Assembly: GCA_024704765.1 (NCBI GenBank)
Contig: JAKMXF010000330.1
Location: 186,001-250,000 of the forward strand
Origin: Oopsacas minuta
Lineage: Eukaryota > Porifera > Hexactinellida > Lyssacinosida > Leucopsacidae
Direction of reading: 5' to 3'
Length of the DNA: 64,000 nt
The position numbers were made by a program, and so were the translations under genes. The notes below the pieces were generated by a model. It ran no database searches, had not been told where the DNA came from, and was given only the letters and a program-made list of their open reading frames with translations. Each line of letters begins with the position of its first letter. The stretch's first letter is position 1. Shown here in pieces: positions 22,401 to 34,329 of this stretch.

Positions 22401-23503
22401 GCTCCAGTTGCATTCCTAAGAATTGCATGTTTTGTAATGTCAGTATTTTTAATGAGAGCTATTAGAGGTGGGATGGCACCGTGTACTGCTATTTGTCTCT
22501 TTGTAGTGTCGAGGGTAGCTAGAGTTGTTATACAACCACTAGCATTACAACGGATATCATCATGCGGACTCTCTAGCAGACTAATGAGTGCTGACAAGGC
22601 ACCAGACTGTACTATCATTATCTTATTCTGAGCTGGTCCTCTGGTGGCTAGATTTGTCAGGGCTAACGAAGCTGGCTTCTGTACCTGGAAAAGATATAGG
22701 ATTAATTAATAATAATCTATATTGTTAAAACTCAATTATGGTGAGGGGTGTGTGTATTGGTGTGTTTGTTTGGTTGTTTGTCCACTTTGCATTATAATGA
22801 TAGGAGAAGATGATCTGCGTATATAATATAAGGAATAATATATTCTTAAGTTGACGATGTAGGAAAGTAAACAATTACATTGGGTAAACAAGTACGCTGA
22901 ATCTGAATTTGCATTTCAAGTTTCTCATATATAAATTATTGTTGTTTTTATGAATATAAAGTAAACAAATAGTTGAAATATTAATTTATTAATTCCATTT
23001 GGCAATTTTATACTTTGCATAATTCGAGGCCCTAAGTGTCGAGTCCAATGGGAACTTAAAGTGTTCGCAAGCTGCGCAGCGCAAGCAAGGGAATCGGCTC
23101 GTTAACAATAAATACAATGAATTTAGAATGATAATGTTTAAATAAGAATCAATAGTTAATTAGTTATTATAGGAAAATCTATTACCTCATACTCTGGAGA
23201 TTGTAACAGTTTTATTATCGGAGGAAGCATCATCTCAGGAACAGGTTGAGTCATACGTTGACAAAGTTCTACAAAAGATACTGCTGCGGCTTCCTTACGA
23301 TCAATCTGATCAGAATATGCCAGGTTACACAAGTCTTGGATTCGCTCTTCAGTTATTCGTGGCTCAATCCCAGATGGCTCAGTACTCAGCCAATCTACGA
23401 GTCTCCTTGCTGAATCCAAACCAGTTTCCTCATTGTGTCCGAGAAGTGGTTGTCTGTCTGACTTCATACTCTTTTTCGGAAAACATCCACAAGCAGCACC
23501 CAT
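9160..23503 (-). CDS. VAC8-like armadillo-repeat protein, five exons, 550 aa
   Basis: Exons in coding order: 23186-23503, 22368-22684, 19845-20043, 12950-13227, 9160-9700. All junctions are GT-AG, phases are 0, 2, 0, 2, and the summed length of 1653 nt gives exactly 550 aa plus stop. The protein begins MGAACGCF: Gly2 is a myristoylation site and Cys5/Cys7 are likely palmitoylation sites, as in fungal Vac8. Armadillo repeats then run from about residue 60 to the end (e.g. ASLALTNLATRG, CNASGCITTLATLD, NATGALLNLSHIE, YSCAALSNLAV, AAYVIRNLASADENQ, RYNTLGILGYLSENEEC). Yeast Vac8 (578 aa) is a vacuole-membrane adaptor for inheritance, fusion and autophagy; by analogy this is a membrane-anchored scaffold, function in this animal unknown. 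Introns are 501, 2324, 6617 and 3249 bp and hold several transposons and a nested CAP-Gly gene. Exon structure is confident; orthology to VAC8 is likely. Confidence 0.88.
9701..12949 (-). other. VAC8-like intron 4 (3.2 kb)
   Basis: Bounded by GT (at 12949-12948) and AG (at 9702-9701) on the minus strand. It hosts the CAP-Gly gene at 10568-11038; the rest is AT-rich with no recognisable exons or repeats. Confidence 0.7.
10568..11038 (-). CDS. CAP-Gly domain protein nested in a VAC8-like intron
   Basis: Intact 156-aa frame with ATG at 11038, lying wholly inside the last VAC8-like intron (9701-12949) on the same strand. A single CAP-Gly domain spans about residues 6-80: GIVRYKGP, GVWVGVEL, then LGTSNG in place of the usual GKNDG, YFSCREGHGMYIRASAL. 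The C-terminal half is low-complexity Ser/Lys/Pro-rich and ends in KKKY. CAP-Gly domains bind EEY/F tails of tubulin and EB proteins or zinc knuckles; changes in the GKNDG loop may alter binding. No GT-AG splice sites are needed. It may be a nested gene, a retrocopy or an alternative first/last exon unit of a larger locus. I cannot name a specific orthologue. Confidence 0.75.
   Translation of the reverse strand: MKFEDVTVGQEVNVKLNSSEDEVETGIVRYKGPLVSLKGVWVGVELTSKLGTSNGLYKGIQYFSCREGHGMYIRASALSLFTRKRKLFAVYHKIGPSSVQDNLFRPSKKEPVCTDPKNYCTISQSYLLKAKTSFASPNYQTSNPSSLFSYDGKKKY
13344..13800 (+). mobile_element. Helitron-like non-autonomous element (copy A) with GT microsatellite
   Basis: Begins A|TCTATATTATTAAA, then a GTGTA/GT repeat, a tccgttatcaaggaaaggattta block shared with the 17.3-17.7 kb copy, and the shared tail cgaggc...gccgag...gttcgcaagc...tctcgttgttaata. 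The organisation (5' TC after a host A, internal microsatellite, 3' inverted repeats) resembles Helitron/Helentron-derived short elements. The class is inferred; the dispersed family itself is directly visible. Confidence 0.6.
13364..13430. repeat. (GTGTA)n/(GT)n microsatellite
   Basis: About six copies of gtgta are followed by an uninterrupted run of gt repeats to 13430. It lies inside the Helitron-like copy A. Short ORFs on both strands here are artefacts of the repeat. Confidence 0.95.
17261..17730 (-). mobile_element. Helitron-like non-autonomous element (copy C)
   Basis: On the minus strand it starts A|TCTATATTATTAAA at 17730, runs through the tccgttgtcaaggaaaggattta block, and ends with cgaggc, gccgag-like and a palindromic acgagccattggctcgt hairpin near 17267-17283. 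It is the longest copy here, with about 220 bp not present in copy A. Confidence 0.6.
20044..22367 (-). other. VAC8-like intron 2 (2.3 kb)
   Basis: Bounded by GT-AG. It contains the Tigger-like MITE at 20654-20993 and, next to it at about 20998-21082, a GATC-rich fragment related to the hAT-like elements at 34.3 and 54.0 kb. No other exon or gene is seen. Confidence 0.6.
20654..20993. mobile_element. Tigger/pogo-like MITE (340 bp)
   Basis: Terminal inverted repeats cagtagaacctctataaatg and, inverted, cagtgcaacctctataagtg, with TA at 20652-20653 and 20994-20995. The CAGTRGAACCTCTATAA-type end is typical of pogo/Tigger-like elements. The interior is non-coding. Confidence 0.75.
22716..23110 (+). 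mobile_element. Helitron-like non-autonomous element (copy B) in VAC8-like intron 1
   Basis: Starts A|TCTATATTGTTAAA and ends ...ggctcgttaacaata. The centre (tgctgaatctgaattt... ttgttgtttttatgaatataaag) matches copies A and C. It occupies about 395 of the 501 bp of intron 1. Confidence 0.6.
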
Positions 23504-23681
23504 TATAATAACTTTAAAGCTAATTTTGATTAAATCATAAAAAAAGCTCTTTCAGCATAATTTCACGCCATCTGTCAATCAAACAAGTATCACGTAATAT
23601 TTATAATCATCATGTATTAACGTATTAACTAGTCTGCTAGTCACCTTCGTCAATCAAATTAAGAAATTCGTCATGGTTAGG

Positions 23682-23756
23682 CTGTACTGAATTATCAACA
23701 ATAACTCTGTACTGAATTATCAACAATAACTCTGTACTGAATTATCAACAATAACT
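23682..23756. repeat. 25-bp tandem repeat, three perfect copies
   Basis: The unit ctgtactgaattatcaacaataact repeats at 23682, 23707 and 23732 without mismatch, followed by the first four bases of a fourth copy. Perfect identity suggests recent expansion. Confidence 0.95.
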
Positions 23757-25443
23757 CTGTAAACATGTTACAGGCTTGTTCTAGTTATTTGGATAGCACA
23801 GAGAAGGAAATATCTGGTTTTGCCTTCACAATGGTGAAAATTCTAAATTGTTCCCATAATTTGTAAATTCAAAGAAACATTTCTGATTTCCCTCGTCCAT
23901 TGCCTCAAAAAAATGTTAGAAATAGTAACTACGTATTATTAATCCATTGAGTGGTGACATACAAATGGTACTACCTTATGGATTATATCTTCAATTCAGA
24001 ATTATCATAACACACAAGTAAGAAAGAAGCCTGCAAGCTGTAATTAACAATCTTGAACAAATTGATTTTGGCTCATAAGGTGTTCAGCCATTCTTAAGTG
24101 GTAAATATTGCAAACTTTTGTGCAAAATCATTGTTGCAGCAGAGTAGCAGGTTATCTTCAACAATTAAATTTGGTAGGTAAGATATTATTAATTTAAGTT
24201 AGAAACCGATGCGATAGAAGATTAAATAAATAAATCATGGCGGGACAAAACTATGTTGTCGAAACGGCTATGGCCGGATTAGTTAGATTCCCCCGCCCTG
24301 CGCTGTACCACTGACAAAAATTATTGCAAGGAATTTCATCAATCAATACCAGTAGTAATTCGAAAAAGAGGCAAATGTTCAAAATGTCCTACAAGCGATA
24401 AATATGTATAAATTAGCAGTATGCACATTATATTCCCCAGTTGATCGTTGAAAGATATTTTCCAAGTACTATAAGATTTGGCGAAATTTCCCTTCGGCCA
24501 AAAATTTGGACAAAACTCGACCATATCCATCGAGGAATTTTTCATTCGACAAACTTCGGTCACCCAATTTGCTATATAAACCTTTAAAGGATATTGCAAA
24601 TAAATATATATATTCCACAGAAAGAGACGGTAAGGTGATTACAAAGAATAAATGAAACCATACATAATTCGCAATTAACTACTAAATATTGCGACGTTGA
24701 ACCAGTTAAATGGAAGGAATACGAATATAGAAATAATGCTTGAAAGAAAATATTGTGCATTGGTTAAAGATAAGGTCAAAACAATTGAAGTGATGGGAGA
24801 TAAGGCACTACTATACTAATAGCTATATTAGCTGACTATGCAAGTAAAAGAGTCTAGAGATATTTTTGTGGTGTAAATTTGTAGGCCGCGTTTATGTATG
24901 GAGGAGTATAATTATTTTTATTAATTAGAAGTGAGCATCTGGAAATGTTAGATAATAAAGAGGTTTATAAACATGTGTATAATATGTATAGTCAGGGTTT
25001 TGTAATAAGCGAGGCAATTTAATCTAAAAAGAGTTAAATAAATTATATAATAATGGAATATTTGTGGAATTTCTGACACTATAGGGGTAAAGGTGAGACG
25101 TCTAGACCGCATGAATTTGTGGTAAAAGGCTGGAGAGAGGGAGTGTCGCACTTTTGCATATCTACTCCTCTGGATTATGAGGATTTTCTATCGTTTCTAG
25201 CTTTAAAAAACTTGAAAGGACAAATCGTCATTAACATCTCCAAGTTGTATGCAATGGGTCACAGTGCATGGAGGATAATCAATGATCTAGATATCCAGAT
25301 GCAGTGGTACCTAGTGAATACGAACTCGGGATAAGGCGGCCGTTGGTGTTCGTATTAAAGAGGTACACTGTAATTAGTGTGTATAAAGTAAATAATAAAT
25401 AGTACATACTACGTAGGATATATTCATATCGGTGGTTTGCTAC

Positions 25444-25723
25444 GTATTATTATAGAAAGCTATAAAGTAAAATATATTGTATTATTATAGAAAGCTATAA
25501 AGTAAAATATATTGTATTATTATAGAAAGTTATAGAGTAAAATATATTGTATTATTATAGAAAGCTATAGAGTAAAATATATTGTATTATTATAGAAAGC
25601 TATAGAGTAAAATATATTGTATTATTATAGAAAGTTATAGAGTAAAATATATTGTATTATTATAGAAAGCTATAGAGTAAAATATATTGTATTATTATAG
25701 AAAGCTATAGAGTAAAATATATT
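25444..25723. repeat. 35-bp minisatellite, eight copies
   Basis: The unit (gtattattatagaaagctat... agtaaaatatatt, 35 bp) is repeated eight times in register. Single-base variants (agct/agtt, ataaag/atagag) form a higher-order pattern: the last six copies carry atagag, with agtt in copies 3 and 6. It lies between two outward-arranged Tigger-like ends. Confidence 0.92.
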
Positions 25724-27663
25724 GTGGAACCTTGATTAATACGATTAATATTAGGGAAAACAGATAAATTGGGTTGTAAAATTACACTTATGTTATTTAT
25801 CAAAGAACACACCAAACGGAAGTCTTGAGAGGCTACAAGTAGGTGTGGAAATATTAGAAACAAATCATAACAAATATAGACAATATCTTGTTTCCATTCA
25901 ATCAGGTGGTATCTGGAATAACCGCATTATTGTTACAAAGCATACACAAAGCATGAAGAAGTATGATAAGGAAACCAATTAGAATTCGCTTACTCTATTT
26001 GTACAGCTGTATACCACTGAGCAGTAGAAACAGACATTACCATGTTAGGAAGAGGCGAATATGATATAATCAAATGCTTCTGAGATTGACTCACTCATAT
26101 TACTAGAGTAATGGTGCAATTACTAGTACAATTTTGTTATAGTAGACATGCTTGTCAACCAATCAACCTGAAATCGTGCAATAACTGACTCTACAATTAA
26201 AAGTGTATAAGTTGATGAGAAAAGCAAAAGACTGCCATATTTGAATTACAAATTGCAAAAAATTTAGCAATTTAGAGCATCACATACGTATGCGTACATC
26301 AGATAATGCGTCAATATTAAACATCGCAATCCATATAGCATAATTGGCGTTTTGTAAGCATTACGTGTTATTATGCAGACGATATATACTAAATATACCG
26401 AGCTGGATAGCCCATTATTACTTAAAGCTACTTACATATAAAGGCGTAAGCATTGTGCAAGGAATAGAACTAGAAATAACCTTTCATATTATCAACAAAT
26501 GTGCTAATAATCATGACGTGATACTAATATAATATTTATTGTAGAGTATGCGAATAAGTGTGATGTCATGCAGTCAACTCCGTTATTCGGGTCAATTTAC
26601 TCTGGACAATATTTGTCCGATTAGAAGTAGTATTCGTGTGTTTGTCACTGGTGAATTAAAGCACTAATGCAATTAGTATGATAGATACAGCCTCTCTGAA
26701 TATATCAAAGGTTATACATTTATATGTTAATCAGTCTCAAATTGATAATTAGAAGAGATTATCACATCAGTTATCACAGATGCATAGCCTCGATTATTAA
26801 TTATACCATAGGCACACAGTAAATTACCCAAGACTGCAGACAAAAAGTTTTGTTGGGTCTGTTAATATCATATAGTGGTAGGAAAATTGATATCAAATAT
26901 AGTGCAATAATGTCTCAATTAAATATCTAGGTGCTAAGTTGGTTGATTTAGATAAGTCATATATTGGCCATAGATTGAACCATCTGACAATAATCAAATC
27001 TGGGCAAGGATGTAAATTTAAGATGTAGTCGAGGATTTAAACAAACCCTGTGGTTTTTGTCAGAACAGTAGGTTTCGGATACAATAAATTTGTGATTACA
27101 ATAAGAGAAATCGTAAACTGATTATCCAGCGCTTAGAGCCAGTCACCATTAGAATCAATTTAATAATGTACATACTCATCTATTAAATATCAATAAATCA
27201 TGGTTCGTACCATATCATCTTTCGATGTTAGATTCGTCTACTTCAGTTCAAAAACAAGAATTCAACTTATTAGTGATAAACTCGCCTAGTTGTAATTTAT
27301 ATCATGGAACTATTGAATTCATGAATGCAGTAATATGGCTGAGTTGTATTGGGCAATTCACATCAACGTTAACTGAAAACAGATAATAAAGTGTATTTTA
27401 GATATTTACAAGTATTTTTTCTTGCAGAAATAAATTCCTAAAATAAAAAGGAACTATTACATTATATTATGCAGGAGGATAAGAATTAGCAGTAAGCATT
27501 TAATTACTGTAGACATAGACTATGTAGGTTGGAATGTTACTTTAGTGATGTCGGTTGCACAACATAGTTAAAAGGTTAGAATGTATACTCAACGCGTGTT
27601 TAATTATATTGTTTTATATATAATTAAAGAAGTAGATAACAATAATACGAAAAGGTTATCTTC

Positions 27664-29994
27664 TTAGAAGGTAGGACTTGAAGGGGTGCTTGAAGGTAAT
27701 TTGTGTTCTTCTTTACCCGATAACATGCCATGTGATTCTGTCCTTAAAGCATACTCTTGCAACCAAGGGTGTTCGAGGGCTTGTGTAATACTTAATCGTT
27801 CTTCAGGGTCTGGTTCTAAAAGGCCCAATAGAAATTCCCATGCATTTCGTGAGGTTTTTCTTGTGGGAGGTTTTAATTGACTGTACTTGATAGCTTCAAA
27901 GTATTTTTGTGTCTCTGTAATTGGGTCAGGGAAGGGTGATCTGAAGGAAATATTTTATATAACATTGTGTAGTATATAAGTAACCAAAACATTATCCTAT
28001 AATCCTATCATGTTAACTATAGTATACGATTCATTGCTTGTCTATGCTTCGTAATACATTATTCATATACGTAGTATATACACGTTTTACTAATATCATA
28101 TTCTTAATACCTTTCAATATATTTCGTCAACAAATCAGGTATTATTCTAAAATTATGTTATCATAAACTCACCGTCCAGCAATCATTGTGTAGATCATGG
28201 TACCCACTCGCCAACTATCAGCTTTCTCGAGATCAAGTCCGTTATCGCGAATTGCTTCAAGTTTGTTCTTAGAATTTGAGATATTTGTAGAATCCATAGG
28301 ATTTGATTTGTTTTTCTGAGAGGTTAGGATATTTACAAGTTCTGGTGCAGAACAAGCATCAATATCTGCTAATTCTTCATCAGAATTATTTAGCATTAGA
28401 GAATGGTTTAATCTCATCAGTTGCAGATGATAACTATAAGAATAGAATTGATAAACAGGTGAGTCATGCTATTACAGATAAAATTAATACCAGCAGTAGA
28501 GATTCAATGACCTTTGCATGATTTAGTATTTTATATCAAAGATGGTAATAATACGAGTATGATGAGTAAGATAACGACAATTAAATAAATTAAGTGGTAG
28601 GGAGGTTGGATGTGAAACTGAAAATGCCAGCTGTTGAAAAACAACACAGTGTACTAAAATTTGTATAGACCGCAATAAAGTTGTATCAGCAAATAATAGG
28701 GTTTCAGTTTCATTGAGCGGTTGATGAGGATCAAATTGGTTGCGCTACCATTGTGAAAATTATACATGTCCATATCATTACTATATTTTGCTTATTTGAC
28801 ATAAATATATTACTACGTGGAGACAAAATTAATTAGGTATTGGAAACACTACACAAACTTTCTACACGTAAGGGTGATAAGTACTATTATACAAGTTAGT
28901 AGAAATTGTATGATGCTAATGCCATTATCACATCCGAGTTAGTACTATACATTAGTGCAGTGTCTTAATGATAATTAAAAAGTATATTAGAAGTTCTATG
29001 TAAGCTTTCAGTTGTGTGTGTGTTTGCTTACAATTGTAATGTTAGAAGATTCAAACCTAATAATTGGCACTATTGCAGTGGATATGAGATCAACAATGGT
29101 TAAATTAGTTGTTATTCATTGCAAATTGATTTCTATGATTGCATTTGCGCAACTAAAGTATTAGAGTTCATTATCTGATGTAAGATCTTGATTATCTCAT
29201 TGCACAATTGAAATCAGGAAGTATTATCATGTAAGCATTTGATTTGGTGAGAATCATTCCAAGAAAACCAATAAATTCTAGAGTGGCACGAAATCTTACT
29301 ACAACATAGTTACTAAATCTTACATAATTATAGCAAACTAGTAAATACACTTACCCAATACTAGTAGGAGTTTCCTTGTATTGTTTGAAATCATCAATAG
29401 ACATTTTATGAGGGCTGATACCACTCTCATGAACTTTGTTTACAAGTTCTAATATTTCTTTTGTGAATTTTTGAACTTTTTCCAGGTCAGCTGTCTGAGG
29501 GAGAGGATCGGAATATGGATGGAGATTTAGGACGAGTAGAACATTGTCTTGCTCTGACAGTATTTCGTGTATGTGAGGTAGTTCAGTGGAGTAACAAAGC
29601 TCTTTATACTTACTAAGTACTTTTTGGCAGTCTTTTTTCGGAACCATCTACACGGGGGCAACAATCAATCAAACATTCGTATACTATAAAATAAAACTAG
29701 TCAATAATAAATACTTACCATAGTAACGTAGTATTTCTGATCCATGACGTTGTAGGCAAGAAAAGTATCATCAATTTTCATAGAATCATTCCTGATTAGG
29801 TACTTGCCAGCACGAATCATATCTTCTCTTGGTTGATGAGCAGGTGCACTGTACTGTTGTGTTGGAGGTTTCTTGTAGGGATGAACCATCTTATGATGAT
29901 GGTGTCTCCCATTTGAATTGGGAAGTGAGTTAGGTCTGCTTCTTCTATGCATTAGTTGAGAGTTGGGGTGCGGGCAATAGGTATAAGTATCCAT
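27664..29994 (-). CDS. Tribbles/STK40-like pseudokinase, four exons, 368 aa
   Basis: Exons in coding order: 29719-29994, 29355-29647, 28173-28433, 27664-27940. GT-AG junctions, phases 0, 2, 2; 1107 nt in total gives 368 aa plus stop. Residues 1-60 are a His/Ser/Pro-rich tail. The kinase fold starts at RAGKYLI, like the GKYLL start of Tribbles. The beta-3 lysine position reads YYVTMM, the HRD loop is replaced by ESGISPHKMS, and no DFG is present. The C-lobe is kept: SAPELVN (APE-like), DSWRVGTMIYTMIAGRSPFPD, and EPDPEERLSITQALEHPWL. This resembles Tribbles and STK40, scaffold pseudokinases that bring substrates to COP1 or bind MEK. No DQxVP COP1-binding tail is visible. Assignment to the Tribbles/STK40 group is probable; catalytic inactivity is strongly suggested. 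Confidence 0.8.
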
Positions 29995-32900
29995 TATTGT
30001 GGTAAATAAACTGTATTATTCGGTATTCAAATTGCCTGACGGCTGAATTTTCAGATTGATAGTTGAGTTTATACTTTTCTTTAGCTTATTCATTAAAATA
30101 CCTATTTATATAGTTGTATAGAATTCAATGAATACAGCATAATAGCAATATGGCTTTGGCAATCTTATTGAATAATAAGACTAGGTAACTGTATTAGAAA
30201 TTCTGCAAGTAGCTTGTATAGTAGAAATTGATTTCTTCTGAAACATTTCAAACTGAAATTGACAGTTGTACTACATCAATGTTATATAATTAGAAAACGA
30301 AAGTGCAGTATTATCAAATAAATCCCCGAGCATGAAATACGTAGTTAACAAGTAATATATCAATTAAGAAAAGAAAGAATTCAGCTGTGCTTATAACCCG
30401 CTCAGCGTTTTGTATGAAATAGAAAAATAAAATAAAAATAAATAATTTACAGCTCTGGACAACTTTTGCATTTTGCAAATAAATTCTCTATGAATTCAAT
30501 TTTACTATGGATAATATGTATTAACTAAGTGTAGTAATAAATAACTACACTACTAAGGAATTGAAGTAAATAGGAAATTGATCTTGGAATGTACAACTAC
30601 ACTGTACACAGCCATTAATATGTATCATATGACAATAACTAGATGTTAATTTCTATCAGCTAGTAATTCAGGTCAAATCAGTTCTGGTTTGTTTTCGATA
30701 GTTTCCTATAATGTTCTCATGGTTCAGTTACAGGTAGATACTTGAACGTAATTGGATGAACTGCATTATTACGTCTGATAAAGTAAACCGTATAAGTGTA
30801 TTTGAAGCCCGGTCATGTAAACAAAATTCGTCAAATCAGTATAAATCATATCCATGAATGGACCTACATGGTACAAGGATAGAAGAGAGTCACTTCGAGA
30901 CAGGTCAGGTCAAATCAATTCATGAACAGGCCTGGTTCGACAGTTGGCTTGGCAATAAATTATGACAAAGGATCAGCTGCAAACCCATAGAGTATAGAAG
31001 GTTTAGATGGCAAGCAAATATGACAATTTTTCTAAAATTAGAAAATGCCATCATAGATTTCTTACGGAAATATCTTATAGGAACATTAACAACTAATATA
31101 ATTGAACAATTAAGAGAATTCCTATAGCTATGCTACGAAAATGGTATTGCTTTTAGCCACAATATTAGTAAAAGATTATTTGTTATTTCTGAACTGAACA
31201 ACAGGTGGGATTTTTCGTATCGTTCAAATAAAGTGTTATCAATGAAATAATTGCATCTACAGTGCTGTCAACTGAGGTTTTGTAAATTCCTAAAAGACTG
31301 AAAGCAAAATTCCTGATGATGCAATATTAATACGGAAATTTGATCCAGATTGGCCAGACAAGAATTTATTGAGCAATTCGCATGTTCAAATTGTAAATAT
31401 GCAGCGGTAAATTATTCATAACTTAAGAAAAGCCCTCAAACATGCCTAGGGTTGTAAGAGTAATTTAGTAACTAAATCGATTCACAATATAATTTTAATA
31501 ATATTTCACAAATAGGTGACCGTGTCCAGGGCAGGGCCATGGCATGGACAAAGTGTAACAGTTTCGGAGCACGAGGGACCGGAAAAGGACCATCTAAAGT
31601 GGAGTTAGATTGAAAATTGAAATTTGTTTCGGGCCCACGAAATGCGAATTGCCTAGCCAATTTTAAAAGAAAATATCCAAATACGTACTTATAATTCAGA
31701 AGCAAAATGCTCATTTTCAACACCGACAATCATAATAATGTTTGCTTACAATAATGATCAATCCTAACAGAGGTCATGCATCATATAGCAAGTACTGCTA
31801 TAATTATATGATAGCATATACCCAGTTTCCTAATTGACTTTACTTAAGATACATTATCTCTAATTAAATGCTATATACTCACACAATATGACTATATTTG
31901 GCAAAATATTGGTCAAACAGGTATTTCACATTAATCTTTATCTATAACAGACAATTCAGATAGGAAGTTATGTAAGTGATATCGACCAACAATTGTACCA
32001 TAATGGTTTGGAGTCACAGGGTATATTTGAATTGTTTTTCAATAACAGGCACAGGTTAAGTTAACTATTAAATAACCATTTTAGATGTCTCAGGTTGGGT
32101 TAGATTTCAGTTATATGCAAATACACATTATATCGTAATATATATTGAACATATTACCGTGTTTGATAAAATATATTATACTAATGTATTCTTAGATATG
32201 TCTAGGTGCGAACAGAGTATTCGTATCTAGATCTAACTAGAACATAATTTGTTACTGCCAGTATAACTGGATAAGACGTACTAAACCCAACTTAAGACAT
32301 ATACTTGGTTGATTCGTAATACCTCTTTCATACCAAAAATCTAGTTCCCATTCATCTTAATACAAATCATATAATACGTAAACTTGGATAGTATACACTA
32401 ATAATTGTTTCCAAGAGAGGGAGGTCTTATAAGAGTTAAACTGTAATTATCTATAATAGCTATCTCCGAAAATATGTCATTTATGATATAAAATGTGAAT
32501 TTTATATCATTTAATAACTTGTAAGCAGTCGAAAGCTAAACTCTAGGATAATTTGAAAATTCACCCAAATTGTGTGAAAACATGATTACTACCTAATTAA
32601 ATAAATTTCTATGCATCTCCGTCTTCCGACCAATCAGATTACATTCTCAAATCACTTAGTTGAGAGATTATATTTTTCTCATTGAGTAATTAAAGTTGAC
32701 CATTGCTATGGACTGACTAATCAGATAACGCAACTATTTGGTTGGGACCATAAAATATTGGAAATCATAACATAATTATAATCAATATATTATTAGATTA
32801 TTATTTTTACCAAAACCTCATTCACTCCTACAATATTGTGTATACTTTGAAATTACAAGAATTGGGCCATTAGGAATAATAATTTGTGTTTGGGATTTAC

Positions 32901-33275
32901 TCTATTGATTGTGCGGTCTTAGTTAGACTTCTTGGCTATTCGTACGTTTTTGTATTATGTTGGAGTTGAATCATAGTGTGCATGTGCCCACCTAAAATGG
33001 CCGTAGTCGCGCCTATGCATTATTGTATAAAAATATTAATGTCTATGAAGAACAATGGCACATATATTTAAGCAACTCCCGGTGAATAAATGCTTACAAT
33101 CATTATTATCTTCATTGTGAGGCCCAGGCACCATATCTCTAGACTATTTAGTGTATATTCATTGTGTATAGGTTAACCGATGTTAAATAAAATATTAGCG
33201 TTTGTAAATTAAATATATATTTCAATAATGATAAGACTACAAACATGAGATATCTACAAATATATTATGAGGATA

Positions 33276-33343
33276 CAGTAGAACCTGCATAATCCGACAC
33301 TCGTTGGGAAATGAAATTGGGTCGGTTGATGCAGGTTCTACTG
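33276..33343. mobile_element. 68-bp Tigger/pogo-like mini-MITE
   Basis: Almost nothing but two terminal inverted repeats: cagtagaacctgcataatcc and, inverted, cagtagaacctgcatcaacc (23 bp with two mismatches). Flanked by TA at 33274-33275 and 33344-33345. A degenerate relative ends near 51585 (cggtttatgcaggttccacta). Confidence 0.85.
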
Positions 33344-34329
33344 TAACCCTGAATTATATGTAATTTTGGAATGAAATGTGTAGTTCTTAGTTCCTTTCAA
33401 TATACATGTGACCAGGAACGAAGACAGGAAAGTAATACTATGACTGTTCGTTTACAAGGTTCTGAGGCAAACAAGTTGAGAATCACTGCAGTATGTATAT
33501 TATTAGATTTTATTCCAACTTTTTGTGATTAATCATATTATCACATCTTTCAAAGTAAAATTCAAAATTATGCTAGAGTTTCGCTTCCAAAGGCTATCGT
33601 GTTGAAAACGCCAAGAGCTGTACTACTGGTCTGACGAGTGTCGAAAGACATTTTTAGTCAATACCTATAAGGAAATCCACATGATTTGCGACGTCCTTCT
33701 GAGTGGTTAATCAAAGGTGCAAACATGATTCTTCTGAAATATTAAAATATTACTGCTAACTTCAAACAATATAATTAAGGAAAATATCAGCAATATGGTA
33801 TACCTTATCAACCAGTAAAATAATTCTAGAGAATATATCTGTGTAATAATTAGGGTCAACATATGTGCTAATAATCTAACACGTAGGAAACAAAGGAAGA
33901 AAACTGAACGATAAAATAGATTCCTTACACCAATTAACGAAATTATGATAAAGGTGCAAGAGGGTAATCTTGCATTGGAAAATTGTTAGATTTGCCAGTT
34001 GTAAGTGAAATATGAAAATATGAAACTCGTTCTTCCAATTCAAATATATATAAATTGCATACATGCATCAAATATACAAGTAATTTACAAGGTTTAAAGG
34101 AAGGAACAATGAATTAAATATACACGATATATATTGCTGAGACTTTGTGGATCTGACAAGGCATGTGAGTAATACCAGGCTAATACAGTGTAGATGTCAT
34201 ATCAGCACTAGCTTGTAGGAATTATAGTCTAGAGGGAATAACAAATGAAAGAATATTTAATACAATTCTATGAAAATATACTTGAATGTATAAAGGGAGA
34301 CACAGCTGTAGACAAGAGATCTCTTTAAC

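Larger units (their letters stand above)
23504..27663. other. Intergenic, repeat-bearing, no gene recognised
   Basis: Contains a 25-bp triple repeat (23682-23756), a 35-bp minisatellite (25444-25723) and two unpaired Tigger-like ends, one at about 25346-25370 (ending ...ggtacactg|ta) and one at about 25725 (gtggaaccttgattaatacg). An open frame of 71 codons at 25119-25334 ends close to the first of these and may be transposon-derived; I could not identify it. Confidence 0.5.

Noticed and set aside
25119-25334. 71-codon plus-strand frame
   Set aside because: It ends near a Tigger-like terminus and matches no family I recognise. Possibly transposon-derived, but not enough to call a gene.
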